From Kaistella yonginensis (GTDB taxonomy: Bacteria > Bacteroidota > Bacteroidia > Flavobacteriales > Weeksellaceae), in NCBI RefSeq assembly GCF_030409525.1, contig NZ_JAUFQB010000004.1, positions 1-64,000 of the forward strand: a stretch of 64,000 nucleotides of DNA, in the 5' to 3' direction. Positions 43,612 to 51,481 of this stretch are shown here, in pieces (the first letter of the stretch is position 1; the number at the start of each line of letters is the position of its first letter). A model generated the notes under the pieces. It was not told the origin of the DNA, ran no database searches, and saw only the letters and a list, made by a program, of their open reading frames with translations. The translations under genes were made by a program, and so were the position numbers.

Positions 43612-45141
43612 TTAACTCAATGATTTTACAATTGAAATAACACTCAATGTTATAATGAGAATCCCAATAACTACAAACATTTTCTTAATCGGAATCCTGT
43701 TCGTCAACATGGCAGCGAAAGGAGCGGTAACGATTCCTCCGATCAATAATCCGAGTACAATATTCCAATGCTGAATTCCGATGGTTAGTACAAAGGTTAT
43801 TGCACTGGTGATCGTCAGTATAAACTTCGCTAGGGTAGAACTTCCGATGACGTAGCGTGGTGTTCTGCCGTCTTTTAGTAAAGTTCCAGTAACCAATGGT
43901 CCCCAACCACCACCTGTGAAAGAATCAATAAATCCACCAGTTAATCCTATGGCTCTGATGCTTCGACCGGATTTCTGGATGCGCACTTTCTTTTTATTAT
44001 TATTATTAAAGGCATTTCGCAAAATGTTAATGCCAAGATATAAGGTATAACAAGAAATTAATGGTTTTACAATGTGCGCATAATGCTCACCAAAATAGGT
44101 GAGTGCCAACGCACCGATGATTGCCCCTACAATCGCCGGAATTGCCAGCGTTTTTACCAACTTCATGTTCACATTTTTCAGTCGATAGTGGCTGATACTT
44201 CCTGCCGCCGACGTAAAGGTTTCTGCCGAGTGAATACTTGCGCTGATGATTGGTGGCGCAATATTCATCATCAAAAGAATCGTCGTGCAAATAATACCAT
44301 AACCCATTCCTGTGCTTCCCACCACCAATTCTGCCACAAAACCAACCGCCAACATTTTGTAAAAAATATGATCGTCCTGATTCATAAATGCATTGATGTC
44401 TGGAAATAACTGAAATTCAAAAAGAATATACGATAAAACACCAACCAAAACCATCACGCCAATAATACCCAGATAAATACTGGCCCGGCGACGAACCGCT
44501 TTGGCAATTTTTGACAAATTTTCGTATTCCGAATCTGCAAGCGGATGTTTCTGTCTTTGATCAAGATAATCTGCGGTAATCGTATCGAGGATTTTCAGTT
44601 CATCTTCCCGGTTTATCAAAGGGTTTTTATGAGCAAATTTCAGCTTGCCAATAAACTCTTCAAGGTCAGAAGGAATGCTGTGTTCGATAATTTTATTGAT
44701 TCTTTTCTGTACTTCTGGCGAATAATCATTAGAAGAAATTCCCAGTTTTATATTTTCTTTTTTAATGACAGAGACCAATGAAAAATCACTGATTTGTGGC
44801 TTGCCAACTACATTCACGAGAATGTTTTTAAGATGAGCGCTTTGCACCAGATGTTCTTCAAACTCGTGATCTTCGGTAGAAATAATCAGCAAAGCAAAAT
44901 CCAGTAAATCTTGGTCTTCGATTTTTCGATGGATGAGTTTGATGTTTGTTTTTTCAGCTGAAAATGCAATGAGTTCAGCTGAAATATTTTCATCAAAAAT
45001 CTTAATTTTACAATGAATAGAATTGCGGCAGAATTGCTTCACTGCCCGAAAAATTAGATCGTCATGGCCCACCATTAATACAGGAATCCGTTCCAAATTG
45101 AGGAATAGCGGATGCATATTATTGGGTTGAACGATACTCAT
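43612..45141 (-). CDS. TauE/SafE-type permease fused to an N-terminal siroheme synthase-like domain
   Basis: The 509-residue protein joins two parts. Residues 9-170 resemble the CysG/Met8 precorrin-2 dehydrogenase domain (LFLNLERIPVLMVGH, ILVNVVGKPQISDFSLVSVI, then SSNDYSPEVQKRI), but the Gly-rich NAD motif GGGxVA is replaced by GHDDLIF. Residues 225-505 form the TauE/SafE membrane permease with about eight segments, including GSTGMGYG and GGGWGPLVTG. It is the last gene of the sulfate assimilation operon, 3 bases after cysN. It probably moves sulfite or sulfate, with the N-terminal domain as sensor or siroheme enzyme. I recall this fusion from other Flavobacteriales. Confidence 0.88.
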   Translation of the reverse strand: MSIVQPNNMHPLFLNLERIPVLMVGHDDLIFRAVKQFCRNSIHCKIKIFDENISAELIAFSAEKTNIKLIHRKIEDQDLLDFALLIISTEDHEFEEHLVQSAHLKNILVNVVGKPQISDFSLVSVIKKENIKLGISSNDYSPEVQKRINKIIEHSIPSDLEEFIGKLKFAHKNPLINREDELKILDTITADYLDQRQKHPLADSEYENLSKIAKAVRRRASIYLGIIGVMVLVGVLSYILFEFQLFPDINAFMNQDDHIFYKMLAVGFVAELVVGSTGMGYGIICTTILLMMNIAPPIISASIHSAETFTSAAGSISHYRLKNVNMKLVKTLAIPAIVGAIIGALALTYFGEHYAHIVKPLISCYTLYLGINILRNAFNNNNKKKVRIQKSGRSIRAIGLTGGFIDSFTGGGWGPLVTGTLLKDGRTPRYVIGSSTLAKFILTITSAITFVLTIGIQHWNIVLGLLIGGIVTAPFAAMLTNRIPIKKMFVVIGILIITLSVISIVKSLS

Positions 45142-45144
45142 CGC

Positions 45145-46386
45145 TTACAGGATCATTACCGCAGCAACGGTTGCATTGCTGGTTTCATCAATCAAAATGG
45201 CACTTCCTGTTCCTTTGTTTTTCTCAAAAGAATCGAAAACCAGTGGTCCCGCTGTTTTCAAAGTGACACGCACCACTTCATTCAATTTTACCGAATCGGT
45301 AATTGGTGTTTTTTCTAAAGTATTCACGTCTAATTGATACTCAATATCCTTCACAACCACTTTAATGACTTTACTCCGATGTTGTAAAAAATATTTATTG
45401 CCGGGAATTAAAACTTTATGATCCATCCAACAGACCAAGGCTTGGAATTCGTTTGCCACGGTAGGAATGTGCTCCATCTTTACAAAAAAATCACCTCTCG
45501 AAATATCAATATCATCTTTTATATGAATAACGGCGGGTTGTGGTGCAAAAACTTCATCAACTTCTTTTCCGCCGGTTTCCACTTTAGAAATTGTGGTTTC
45601 TATATTTTGCGGTAGAATTTTGATGCGGTCTCCTTTTTTATAAATTCCACTGACGATTTCCCCGGCGTAGCCTCTATAATCATGGTGTTCTTCGGTTTGC
45701 GGACGAATAACAAATTGTACCTGGAAGCGCGTATCTTCTAGATTGGTTTCCTCGCTGGTTTCAACTTGCTCCAAATATTCCAGTAATGAACTTTCTTTAA
45801 ACCAAGGCATTTTCGTAGAACGATCCACAATATTATCTCCATCTAAAGCAGAGATCGGGAAAAACTGAATATTGCTGAGGTTAAGTTTTTTGGCGATTTC
45901 TAAATAATCGGTTTTAATTTTTTCAAAAACTTGCTCGGAAAAATCCGCCAAATCCATTTTATTCACGGCGATGACGATGTGCTTAATTTTCAAAAGAGAA
46001 GCGATGATGCTGTGTCTTCTGGTTTGCTCGATGACGCCTTGCCGAGCATCGATGAGGATAATCATCAGCTCAGAATTTGAGGCACCCGTAATCATGTTTC
46101 TCGTGTACTGCACATGTCCGGGAGCATCTGCAATAATAAATTTTCTATTAGTAGTTGAGAAATACCGGTACGCAACATCAATCGTGATGCCTTGTTCCCG
46201 TTCGGCCCGCAAACCATCAGTGAGAATTGCCAAATCGATACCGTCGGAATTTTTATTTTTAGATTGCTTTTCCAGGGCTTCTAATTGATCCACCAAAATA
46301 CTTTTGCTGTCGTACAAAAGTCGACCAATTAAGGTGCTTTTGCCATCATCAACACTTCCGGCAGTCATTAATCTTAATATATCCAT
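45145..46386 (-). CDS. cysN: Sulfate adenylyltransferase subunit 1 (GTPase)
   Basis: CysN is the GTPase subunit that drives APS formation by CysD. The 413-residue protein has the P-loop AGSVDDGKSTL at 9-19, the switch motif DAPGHVQYTRN, and NKMD for guanine recognition, followed by two beta-barrel domains of the EF-Tu type. There is no C-terminal APS kinase, so the pathway goes through APS and not PAPS. The spacing of 84 bases from cysD is larger than elsewhere in this operon. Confidence 0.96.
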   Translation of the reverse strand: MDILRLMTAGSVDDGKSTLIGRLLYDSKSILVDQLEALEKQSKNKNSDGIDLAILTDGLRAEREQGITIDVAYRYFSTTNRKFIIADAPGHVQYTRNMITGASNSELMIILIDARQGVIEQTRRHSIIASLLKIKHIVIAVNKMDLADFSEQVFEKIKTDYLEIAKKLNLSNIQFFPISALDGDNIVDRSTKMPWFKESSLLEYLEQVETSEETNLEDTRFQVQFVIRPQTEEHHDYRGYAGEIVSGIYKKGDRIKILPQNIETTISKVETGGKEVDEVFAPQPAVIHIKDDIDISRGDFFVKMEHIPTVANEFQALVCWMDHKVLIPGNKYFLQHRSKVIKVVVKDIEYQLDVNTLEKTPITDSVKLNEVVRVTLKTAGPLVFDSFEKNKGTGSAILIDETSNATVAAVMIL

Positions 46387-46470
46387 GTATTTTTATTTGT
46401 TAGAAATGAGGAATTCGTAAGGAGTAATAGTTGCATTGCTCATCACGTATTTCCAATTATTCATTCATTG

Positions 46471-47379
46471 TTAAAAGTATCCGCCTTTTTTTCGGTCTTC
46501 CATAGCGGCTTCGGTCACTTTATCATCGATTCTTGTTTCGCCCCGTTCCGAAATTCTGGAAGCGGTGATTTCTTCGACCACCTCATCTAAGGTCGCTGCG
46601 TTGCTTTCTACCGCTGCGGTACAAGTCATGTCGCCCACCGTTCTGTAGCGTACGGTTTTCGTAGAAATTTTATCATTTTCATCAATTTGAATGAAATCTG
46701 AAACTGCAATGAGTTGACCTTCATATTCCAAAACTTCTCTTTCATGCGAAAAGTAAATCGTGGGCAACTGAATATTTTCTTTTTTAATGTAATTCCAGAC
46801 ATCCAATTCGGTCCAGTTAGAAATAGGGAAGACCCGAACATTTTCACCTTTGTGAATTTTTCCGTTATAAATTTTCCACAGTTCTGGTCGTTGCAGTTTG
46901 GGATCCCACTGCCCGAAATCATCACGAACAGAGAAAAAACGTTCTTTTGCACGGGCTTTTTCTTCATCCCGCCTTGCGCCCCCGATGCAAGCATCAAACT
47001 GAAACTCTTCGATCGTTTCTAATAGCGTATGCGTTTGCAACCAATTTCGTGAAGCAAATTTTCCTTTGGGTTCGGTTAGATTTTGTTTATGAATGGTGTC
47101 TTCCACTTTTCTAACAATTAATTCGGCGCCGATTTCTTTTGCTAAAAAGTCTCGGTACGCCAATGCTTCCGGGAAATTATGTCCCGTATCGATGTGCACC
47201 AAAGGGAAAGGGATTTTCATCGGAGCAAAGGCTTTCATCGCTAAGTGAACCAAGGTAATCGAATCTTTTCCGCCGCTGAATAATAAGGCTGGTTTGTCGA
47301 ACTGGGCTGCAACTTCTCGCATAATATAGATGCTTTCTGCCTCTAATTGCTCCAGATCATTTAAATGATATTTTGACAT
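46471..47379 (-). CDS. cysD: Sulfate adenylyltransferase subunit 2
   Basis: CysD makes adenosine 5'-phosphosulfate from ATP and sulfate. The 302-residue protein has the PP-loop SGGKDS at 35-40, HIDTGHNFPE and GGARRDEEKARAKER with the substrate-binding arginines; the final DRKKGGYF is typical. It acts with CysN. It lies 18 bases after the cysH stop codon. Confidence 0.96.
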   Translation of the reverse strand: MSKYHLNDLEQLEAESIYIMREVAAQFDKPALLFSGGKDSITLVHLAMKAFAPMKIPFPLVHIDTGHNFPEALAYRDFLAKEIGAELIVRKVEDTIHKQNLTEPKGKFASRNWLQTHTLLETIEEFQFDACIGGARRDEEKARAKERFFSVRDDFGQWDPKLQRPELWKIYNGKIHKGENVRVFPISNWTELDVWNYIKKENIQLPTIYFSHEREVLEYEGQLIAVSDFIQIDENDKISTKTVRYRTVGDMTCTAAVESNAATLDEVVEEITASRISERGETRIDDKVTEAAMEDRKKGGYF

Positions 47380-47397
47380 AATCGTATTTTACAATTT

Positions 47398-48093
47398 TTA
47401 TTTTTCGGAATGCAGACCGCATTCTTTTTGAGATTCTTCCCACCACCATCTTCCAGCACGCGGATTCTCGCCCGGCTCGATCGCTCTTGTACAAGGTTTA
47501 CAGCCCACGCTGATGAATCCTTGGCGATGAAGGGGTAGATCCAAAATCTGGTGTTCTTCAATATATTTTAAAACATCGTTATAAGTCCAATAAAGCAGGG
47601 GATTAAATTTGTGGAGTTGCCTGGTTGCGTCCCATTCCAGCATTTGTAAGGTTTGTCGGTTTTCAGATTGCTCACTTCTAAGACCAGTAATCCAAACCTT
47701 GGCGCCTTCTAGAGCGCGGTTTAGTGGTTTTACTTTTCGGATAGCACAGCATTCTTTTCTGTTTTCTACCGACTGAAAAAAACTGTTAATTCCTTTTTCA
47801 TTAACCATTTTTTCGACCTCGTCAGCAGCTGGGAAATAAACTTCTGTTTTAATTTTGTATTTGGAATTGTTATTTGCTAAAAGATCGTAGTGTTCATAAA
47901 ATAATCGTCCCGTATCCAGAGTGAATACTTTGATGGGCAATTTATTTTTAAAAATAACATCGGTAATAATTTGATCTTCCTGACCTAAAGAAGTAGAAAA
48001 CACAATTCCGCTGGGAACGATCTCGCATAGTTTAGAAAGACTTTGCTCGAGGGTAAGCTTTTCTAATTGTTGAATGGCTTCTGCTGAAAACAT
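47398..48093 (-). CDS. cysH: Assimilatory adenylyl-sulfate reductase (4Fe-4S)
   Basis: CysH reduces activated sulfate to sulfite. With the start at 48093 (MFSAEAIQQLEKL) it has 231 residues; an upstream ATG at 48117 adds eight. The PP-loop is replaced by FSTSLGQEDQ, as in this family. Cys115-Cys116 in KECCAIRKVKP and Cys198-x2-Cys201 in VGCKPCTRA are the four 4Fe-4S ligands, which mark APS-specific enzymes, and Cys225 in KECGLH is the catalytic cysteine. This fits the lack of an APS kinase here. Confidence 0.95.
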   Translation of the reverse strand: MFSAEAIQQLEKLTLEQSLSKLCEIVPSGIVFSTSLGQEDQIITDVIFKNKLPIKVFTLDTGRLFYEHYDLLANNNSKYKIKTEVYFPAADEVEKMVNEKGINSFFQSVENRKECCAIRKVKPLNRALEGAKVWITGLRSEQSENRQTLQMLEWDATRQLHKFNPLLYWTYNDVLKYIEEHQILDLPLHRQGFISVGCKPCTRAIEPGENPRAGRWWWEESQKECGLHSEK

Positions 48094-48145
48094 TATTTGT
48101 TTAATTAAGGTCAACAAATTTGCGACAATTTAATTATTCTACCAA

Positions 48146-48159
48146 ATTAGTGGACTAAT
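48146..48159. promoter_or_regulatory. Perfect palindrome ATTAGTGGACTAAT upstream of cysH
   Basis: ATTAGT-GG-ACTAAT is a perfect 6-2-6 inverted repeat 53 bases upstream of cysH, between the Rrf2 stop codon and cysH. Such a site in the promoter of a sulfate operon next to an Rrf2 gene is a good operator candidate. The exact protein-DNA match is not shown. Confidence 0.55.
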
Positions 48160-48182
48160 AAGGCAAATAAAAATTGAAAGAT

Positions 48183-48590
48183 TTAATCCACGATGTCTAG
48201 TAAGGTTTTCTTTTCTAAAATGGCTAAAGAGGAATCACGAACCTCGATCAAAACATCGTGCAGCCCACAATGTTTTTTGTTACAATTCATACATTGTTCA
48301 TGAAAATGAATACTAACGCAAGGAATCATGGCAATAGGGCCATTTACCAGTCGGATAATGGTTGCAAGAGTAACCTCAGCGGGATTGACATTAAAGAAAT
48401 AGCCGCCACCTTTTCCTTTCTTACTGTCCAGAATTTCTGCTTTTTTCAGTTCAAGGAGAATATTTTCTAAAAATTTTAAAGGTATTTTTTTCTCAGTCGC
48501 AATGTCTGAAATCAAAATGGGTCCTTCCTCCTTTTTTCCAACAAGATAGGAAAGGGCTCGAAAGGCGTATTGTGATTTTTTGGAAAGCAT
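48183..48590 (-). CDS. Rrf2 family transcriptional regulator
   Basis: The 135-residue protein has the Rrf2 winged helix at its N-terminus (SKKSQYAFRALSYLVGKKEEGPILISDI, then IPLKFLENILLELKKAEIL). It carries four cysteines, Cys91, Cys100, Cys103 and Cys108 (PC..., HEQCMNCNKKHC), with a spacing that could bind an Fe-S cluster, as in IscR, or sense thiols. It lies immediately upstream of the cys operon and transcribes in the same direction, so it probably represses these genes when cysteine or sulfide is plentiful, like CymR. The sensed signal is inference. Confidence 0.9.
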   Translation of the reverse strand: MLSKKSQYAFRALSYLVGKKEEGPILISDIATEKKIPLKFLENILLELKKAEILDSKKGKGGGYFFNVNPAEVTLATIIRLVNGPIAMIPCVSIHFHEQCMNCNKKHCGLHDVLIEVRDSSLAILEKKTLLDIVD

Positions 48591-48624
48591 AAAGCAAAAT
48601 TAAGTAAAAGTTTTTAGAAGCTAT

Positions 48625-48658
48625 AAAAAAGCATTGTATCAAATAGATATGCTTTTTT
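48625..48658. terminator. Hairpin in the leader of the Rrf2 gene
   Basis: AAAAAAGCAT (48625-48634) and ATGCTTTTTT (48649-48658) form a 10-base-pair stem. It lies between the divergent Rrf2 and DUF4268 genes, so it is an attenuator-like hairpin and not a gene-end terminator. Confidence 0.5.
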
Positions 48659-48805
48659 CCACCGCGAAATCAAGAATGTTTGATGAGCGAAAGTGAATTA
48701 AGAATATTTCTATAAATAGAAATATATTTGTGTTCAAAAAAGGATCGAGAAGATGGGGTAAAATATGATATTTTGAGTAAGTTCGCACTTTGTAAATTTA
48801 TTGGC

Positions 48806-49234
48806 ATGTTTAGTAAAGAAGAAGCACAAAGATTGAGAAAAGAATTCTGGATCGCCTTTGGAAAAAGTTTTCCCAGAAAATGGCTTTTATACAATACCAA
48901 GATCAAGGATTTTGCTTTTAAATTTAACGCAGATGCTAGGAAAGTCGAAGTTTCTTTAGATATAGAAATCACTGATGAACTCTTTCGCAATGCCTATTTT
49001 GAAAAAATGTGGTCGCTGGAATCTATTTTAGAAGAAGAATTGGGTGCGGTGCTGAAAGATGAATTCTATACTTTAGAAAATGGTAAAGTCATTTCTAGGT
49101 TTTGGGTCACTAAAGAAAATGTTTCTATTTATAATAAAAATACCTGGCAAGAAATCTTCGGGTTTTTTGTAGAAAAAATGGACGGATTTGAACGGGTGTT
49201 TCACGAATATGAAGATTTTATAAAAGACGTTTAA
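48806..49234 (+). CDS. DUF4268 family protein
   Basis: The start at 48806 (MFSKEEAQRLRKEFW, 142 residues) is preferred because the upstream ATG at 48728 would lie within the promoter region, where TATATTTG (48723-48730) looks like the -7 box. The domain pattern FWIAFGKSFP, WLLYNTKIKDFAFKFNAD and IFGFFVEKMDGFERVFHEYEDFI matches DUF4268, whose fold suggests a relation to nuclease-like proteins. No catalytic function is known. It is a single gene. Confidence 0.8.
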   Translation: MFSKEEAQRLRKEFWIAFGKSFPRKWLLYNTKIKDFAFKFNADARKVEVSLDIEITDELFRNAYFEKMWSLESILEEELGAVLKDEFYTLENGKVISRFWVTKENVSIYNKNTWQEIFGFFVEKMDGFERVFHEYEDFIKDV

Positions 49235-49287
49235 TCAACTTATTCTATTCTGATTTTCTAATACATCAATGAATAGTTAACCAAGTT

Positions 49288-49935
49288 TTAACCGAACTTT
49301 TTAATTGAAATTAAGGCTTCAGTATTCAGTATTTTTATTTTTTCATCGGTATATTCGATGTAACCTTCTGCGGTAAAATTATTTAGACACTTGTTGATAT
49401 TTTCTCTCGAATAGCCCAAAACATCGCTAATTTCTTTCTGCTTTAAAAAATTTAAACATCCTTTTTCGCCATAATGCAGTAGAAAATTTGCTAAAGCACC
49501 ATTGATTTTGTTGCGTTTATAGCTTAAAAGATTTTTGGCCAGGCAAGTCATATTTTCATTCGCCTTATTAAAAACGTCAACAAGAAACTTAGAATTAGTA
49601 GACACGAATTTTCTGTAAACATTTTTTTCAAACTGTATCACCTGCGTACCTTTTACACCGTAAGCTGAGAAAAAAATGGGTTCTTCACTGAATAAATACC
49701 GTAAACCGATAAAATCTTTTTCCCCATAAATATCAACCAAGCGACCATCGTGATCTTTCAATTTTACTTCGCCTTTATAAATGTAAAAAACCGAGAGCAG
49801 TAAGCTTTCGTTTTTAATGAACATTTCTTCTTGATCAAATTTCATGAGTGAAGCATTGGCGTTAAGAACTGACTTTTCGTGATCGCTTAAATGATTAAAA
49901 AAAGAATTTTCCAGATAGGCTTCAGGTACAATCAT
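49288..49935 (-). CDS. Crp/Fnr family transcriptional regulator
   Basis: The 215-residue protein has a cyclic-nucleotide-binding fold in its N-terminal 130 residues (FIKNESLLLSVFYIYKGEVKL, EKDFIGLRYLF) and a C-terminal helix-turn-helix (KQKEISDVLGYSRENINKCLNNF). It lacks the N-terminal cysteine cluster of FNR, so it may not bind an Fe-S cluster. It is divergent from the dicarboxylate transporter gene, with a perfect palindrome in the spacer, and probably regulates the transporter-porin-aspartase group. Confidence 0.9.
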   Translation of the reverse strand: MIVPEAYLENSFFNHLSDHEKSVLNANASLMKFDQEEMFIKNESLLLSVFYIYKGEVKLKDHDGRLVDIYGEKDFIGLRYLFSEEPIFFSAYGVKGTQVIQFEKNVYRKFVSTNSKFLVDVFNKANENMTCLAKNLLSYKRNKINGALANFLLHYGEKGCLNFLKQKEISDVLGYSRENINKCLNNFTAEGYIEYTDEKIKILNTEALISIKKFG

Positions 49936-50017
49936 CTTTATTATTTAGACAGCAATGTACGCAGATTTTATTCCAGTACAATGCTATTGGAGCTGAGATA
50001 AATCAACTGCGTAAATG

Positions 50018-50035
50018 TTCACACCATCATGTGAA
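50018..50035. promoter_or_regulatory. Palindrome TTCACA-N6-TGTGAA between divergent genes
   Basis: TTCACA (50018-50023) and TGTGAA (50030-50035) are perfect inverted halves with a 6-base gap, the spacing of Crp/Fnr sites, between the regulator gene and the transporter gene. TATACTTG at 50088-50095 may be the -7 box of the transporter, which would place the site about 75 bases upstream of transcription start. Confidence 0.55.
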
Positions 50036-50127
50036 AAATGTAACCCCTTACTGAAAGATAGTTCATAGCTTAAAATTCAGAACATGGGCTATACTTGCTG
50101 ACCTTTACACTAATAAAAAACAAGCAC

Positions 50128-51462
50128 ATGGAATACGCAGTATATTTACAACTTATCGTGGTGTTGGCCGCAATATTTGTTGGAGCAAAAGTTGGGGGAA
50201 TCGGATTGGGGATTTTTGGAATGATCGGAATGGCTATTTTGGTCTTTGTGTTCCAGATTCCTCCTGGCGAAGCTCCTATAGAAGTGATGTTAATGATTGT
50301 TGCGGTAATTACTGCAGCATCTGCCTTACAGTCTGCCGGCGGATTAGATTATCTGGTGAAGGTCGCTGAGAAAATCCTTCGAAAAAACCCAGAATCAATT
50401 ACCTTTCTGGGTCCGATTGTATGTTATGTATTTACTTTTTTGGCTGGTACAGGGCACATTGCCTATTCCTTATTACCGATTATATCGGAAATTGCCACAG
50501 AAAGTAAAGTGCGTCCCGAACGGCCATTAAGTATATCTGTTATCGCTTCACAACAGGCGATTACTGCAAGTCCTATTTCAGCCGCCACTGCAGCTTTGTT
50601 AAGTACCAGCTTACTCGGTGGTCAGGGAATTGAAATGATTGATATTTTAATGGTCTGTGTACCCGCGACGATTATTGGTGTTTTAGCAGGTGCTTTCGCG
50701 GTTAGTTTTGTAGGAGTTGACCTGGAAAAAGATCCTATCTATTTGAAAAGACTTCAAGAAGGTTTAATACAAAATAAAGAACATGCAACAGATTCTGAAG
50801 ATACAACGAGCAATAAACGGCCGCTTATTGCTGTTGTTCTATTTCTAATGGGTGTTTTGTCAGTCGTATTATTTGGGTCAATCCCAACCTTACGGCCATC
50901 ATTTCTTATCGATGGCGAAATCGTGAAAGTAACGATGGCACAAATCATACAGATCGTAATGATGTCTACCGCAGGGTTGATTCTGGTTTTTGCTAAAGCG
51001 GATGTCACCAAAGCAGTTAACGGAAGTATTTTTATTGCAGGAATGCAAGCGGTGATTGCCATCTTCGGAATTGCCTGGATGGGAGATACTTTTTTCAATG
51101 GTAACCTCGCATTTTTCAAAGAGCACATTCAAAGCGTAGTTACTTCTTATCCTTTCTTATTTGCCTTTGCCCTATTTGTAATGTCGATCCTTTTGTTCAG
51201 CCAGGCGGCAACGGTTCGTACGCTTTATCCACTAGGATTGGCTTTAGGAATTCCTCCATTGGCTTTACTGGCAATGTTCCCAGCCGTGAACGGTTACTTC
51301 TTCCTTCCCAATTATCCTACCGTAGTCGCCGCAATTAACTTCGACCGGACCGGTACCACCCGAATTGGTAAGTATGTGATCAATCACTCCTTTCAAATTC
51401 CGGGTTTTGTTTCTACGATTGTAGCCATTGGAGTAGGTTATTTGATCATCAGCTTTATGTAA
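50128..51462 (+). CDS. Anaerobic C4-dicarboxylate transporter, Dcu family
   Basis: I place the start at 50128 (MEYAVYLQLIVVLAAIF, 444 residues); the ATG at 50095 gives an extra hydrophilic stretch. The protein has about twelve membrane segments and Dcu family blocks such as GPIVCYVFTFLAGTGHIAYSLLPII, RPERPLSISVIASQQAITASPISAATA and LPNYPTVVAAINFDRTGTTRIGKYVINHSF. It exchanges or takes up aspartate, fumarate or succinate. It is followed by a porin and aspartase, and its divergent neighbour is a Crp/Fnr regulator, all consistent with use of aspartate as carbon, nitrogen or electron acceptor source. Confidence 0.93.
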   Translation: MEYAVYLQLIVVLAAIFVGAKVGGIGLGIFGMIGMAILVFVFQIPPGEAPIEVMLMIVAVITAASALQSAGGLDYLVKVAEKILRKNPESITFLGPIVCYVFTFLAGTGHIAYSLLPIISEIATESKVRPERPLSISVIASQQAITASPISAATAALLSTSLLGGQGIEMIDILMVCVPATIIGVLAGAFAVSFVGVDLEKDPIYLKRLQEGLIQNKEHATDSEDTTSNKRPLIAVVLFLMGVLSVVLFGSIPTLRPSFLIDGEIVKVTMAQIIQIVMMSTAGLILVFAKADVTKAVNGSIFIAGMQAVIAIFGIAWMGDTFFNGNLAFFKEHIQSVVTSYPFLFAFALFVMSILLFSQAATVRTLYPLGLALGIPPLALLAMFPAVNGYFFLPNYPTVVAAINFDRTGTTRIGKYVINHSFQIPGFVSTIVAIGVGYLIISFM

Positions 51463-51481
51463 ACAGTAAAAAATAAACATT

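Noticed and set aside
44074-44409. 111-codon plus-strand frame opposite the TauE fusion gene.
   Set aside because: Its Cys/Asn/Arg/His-rich composition is that of a shadow frame of a membrane protein gene.
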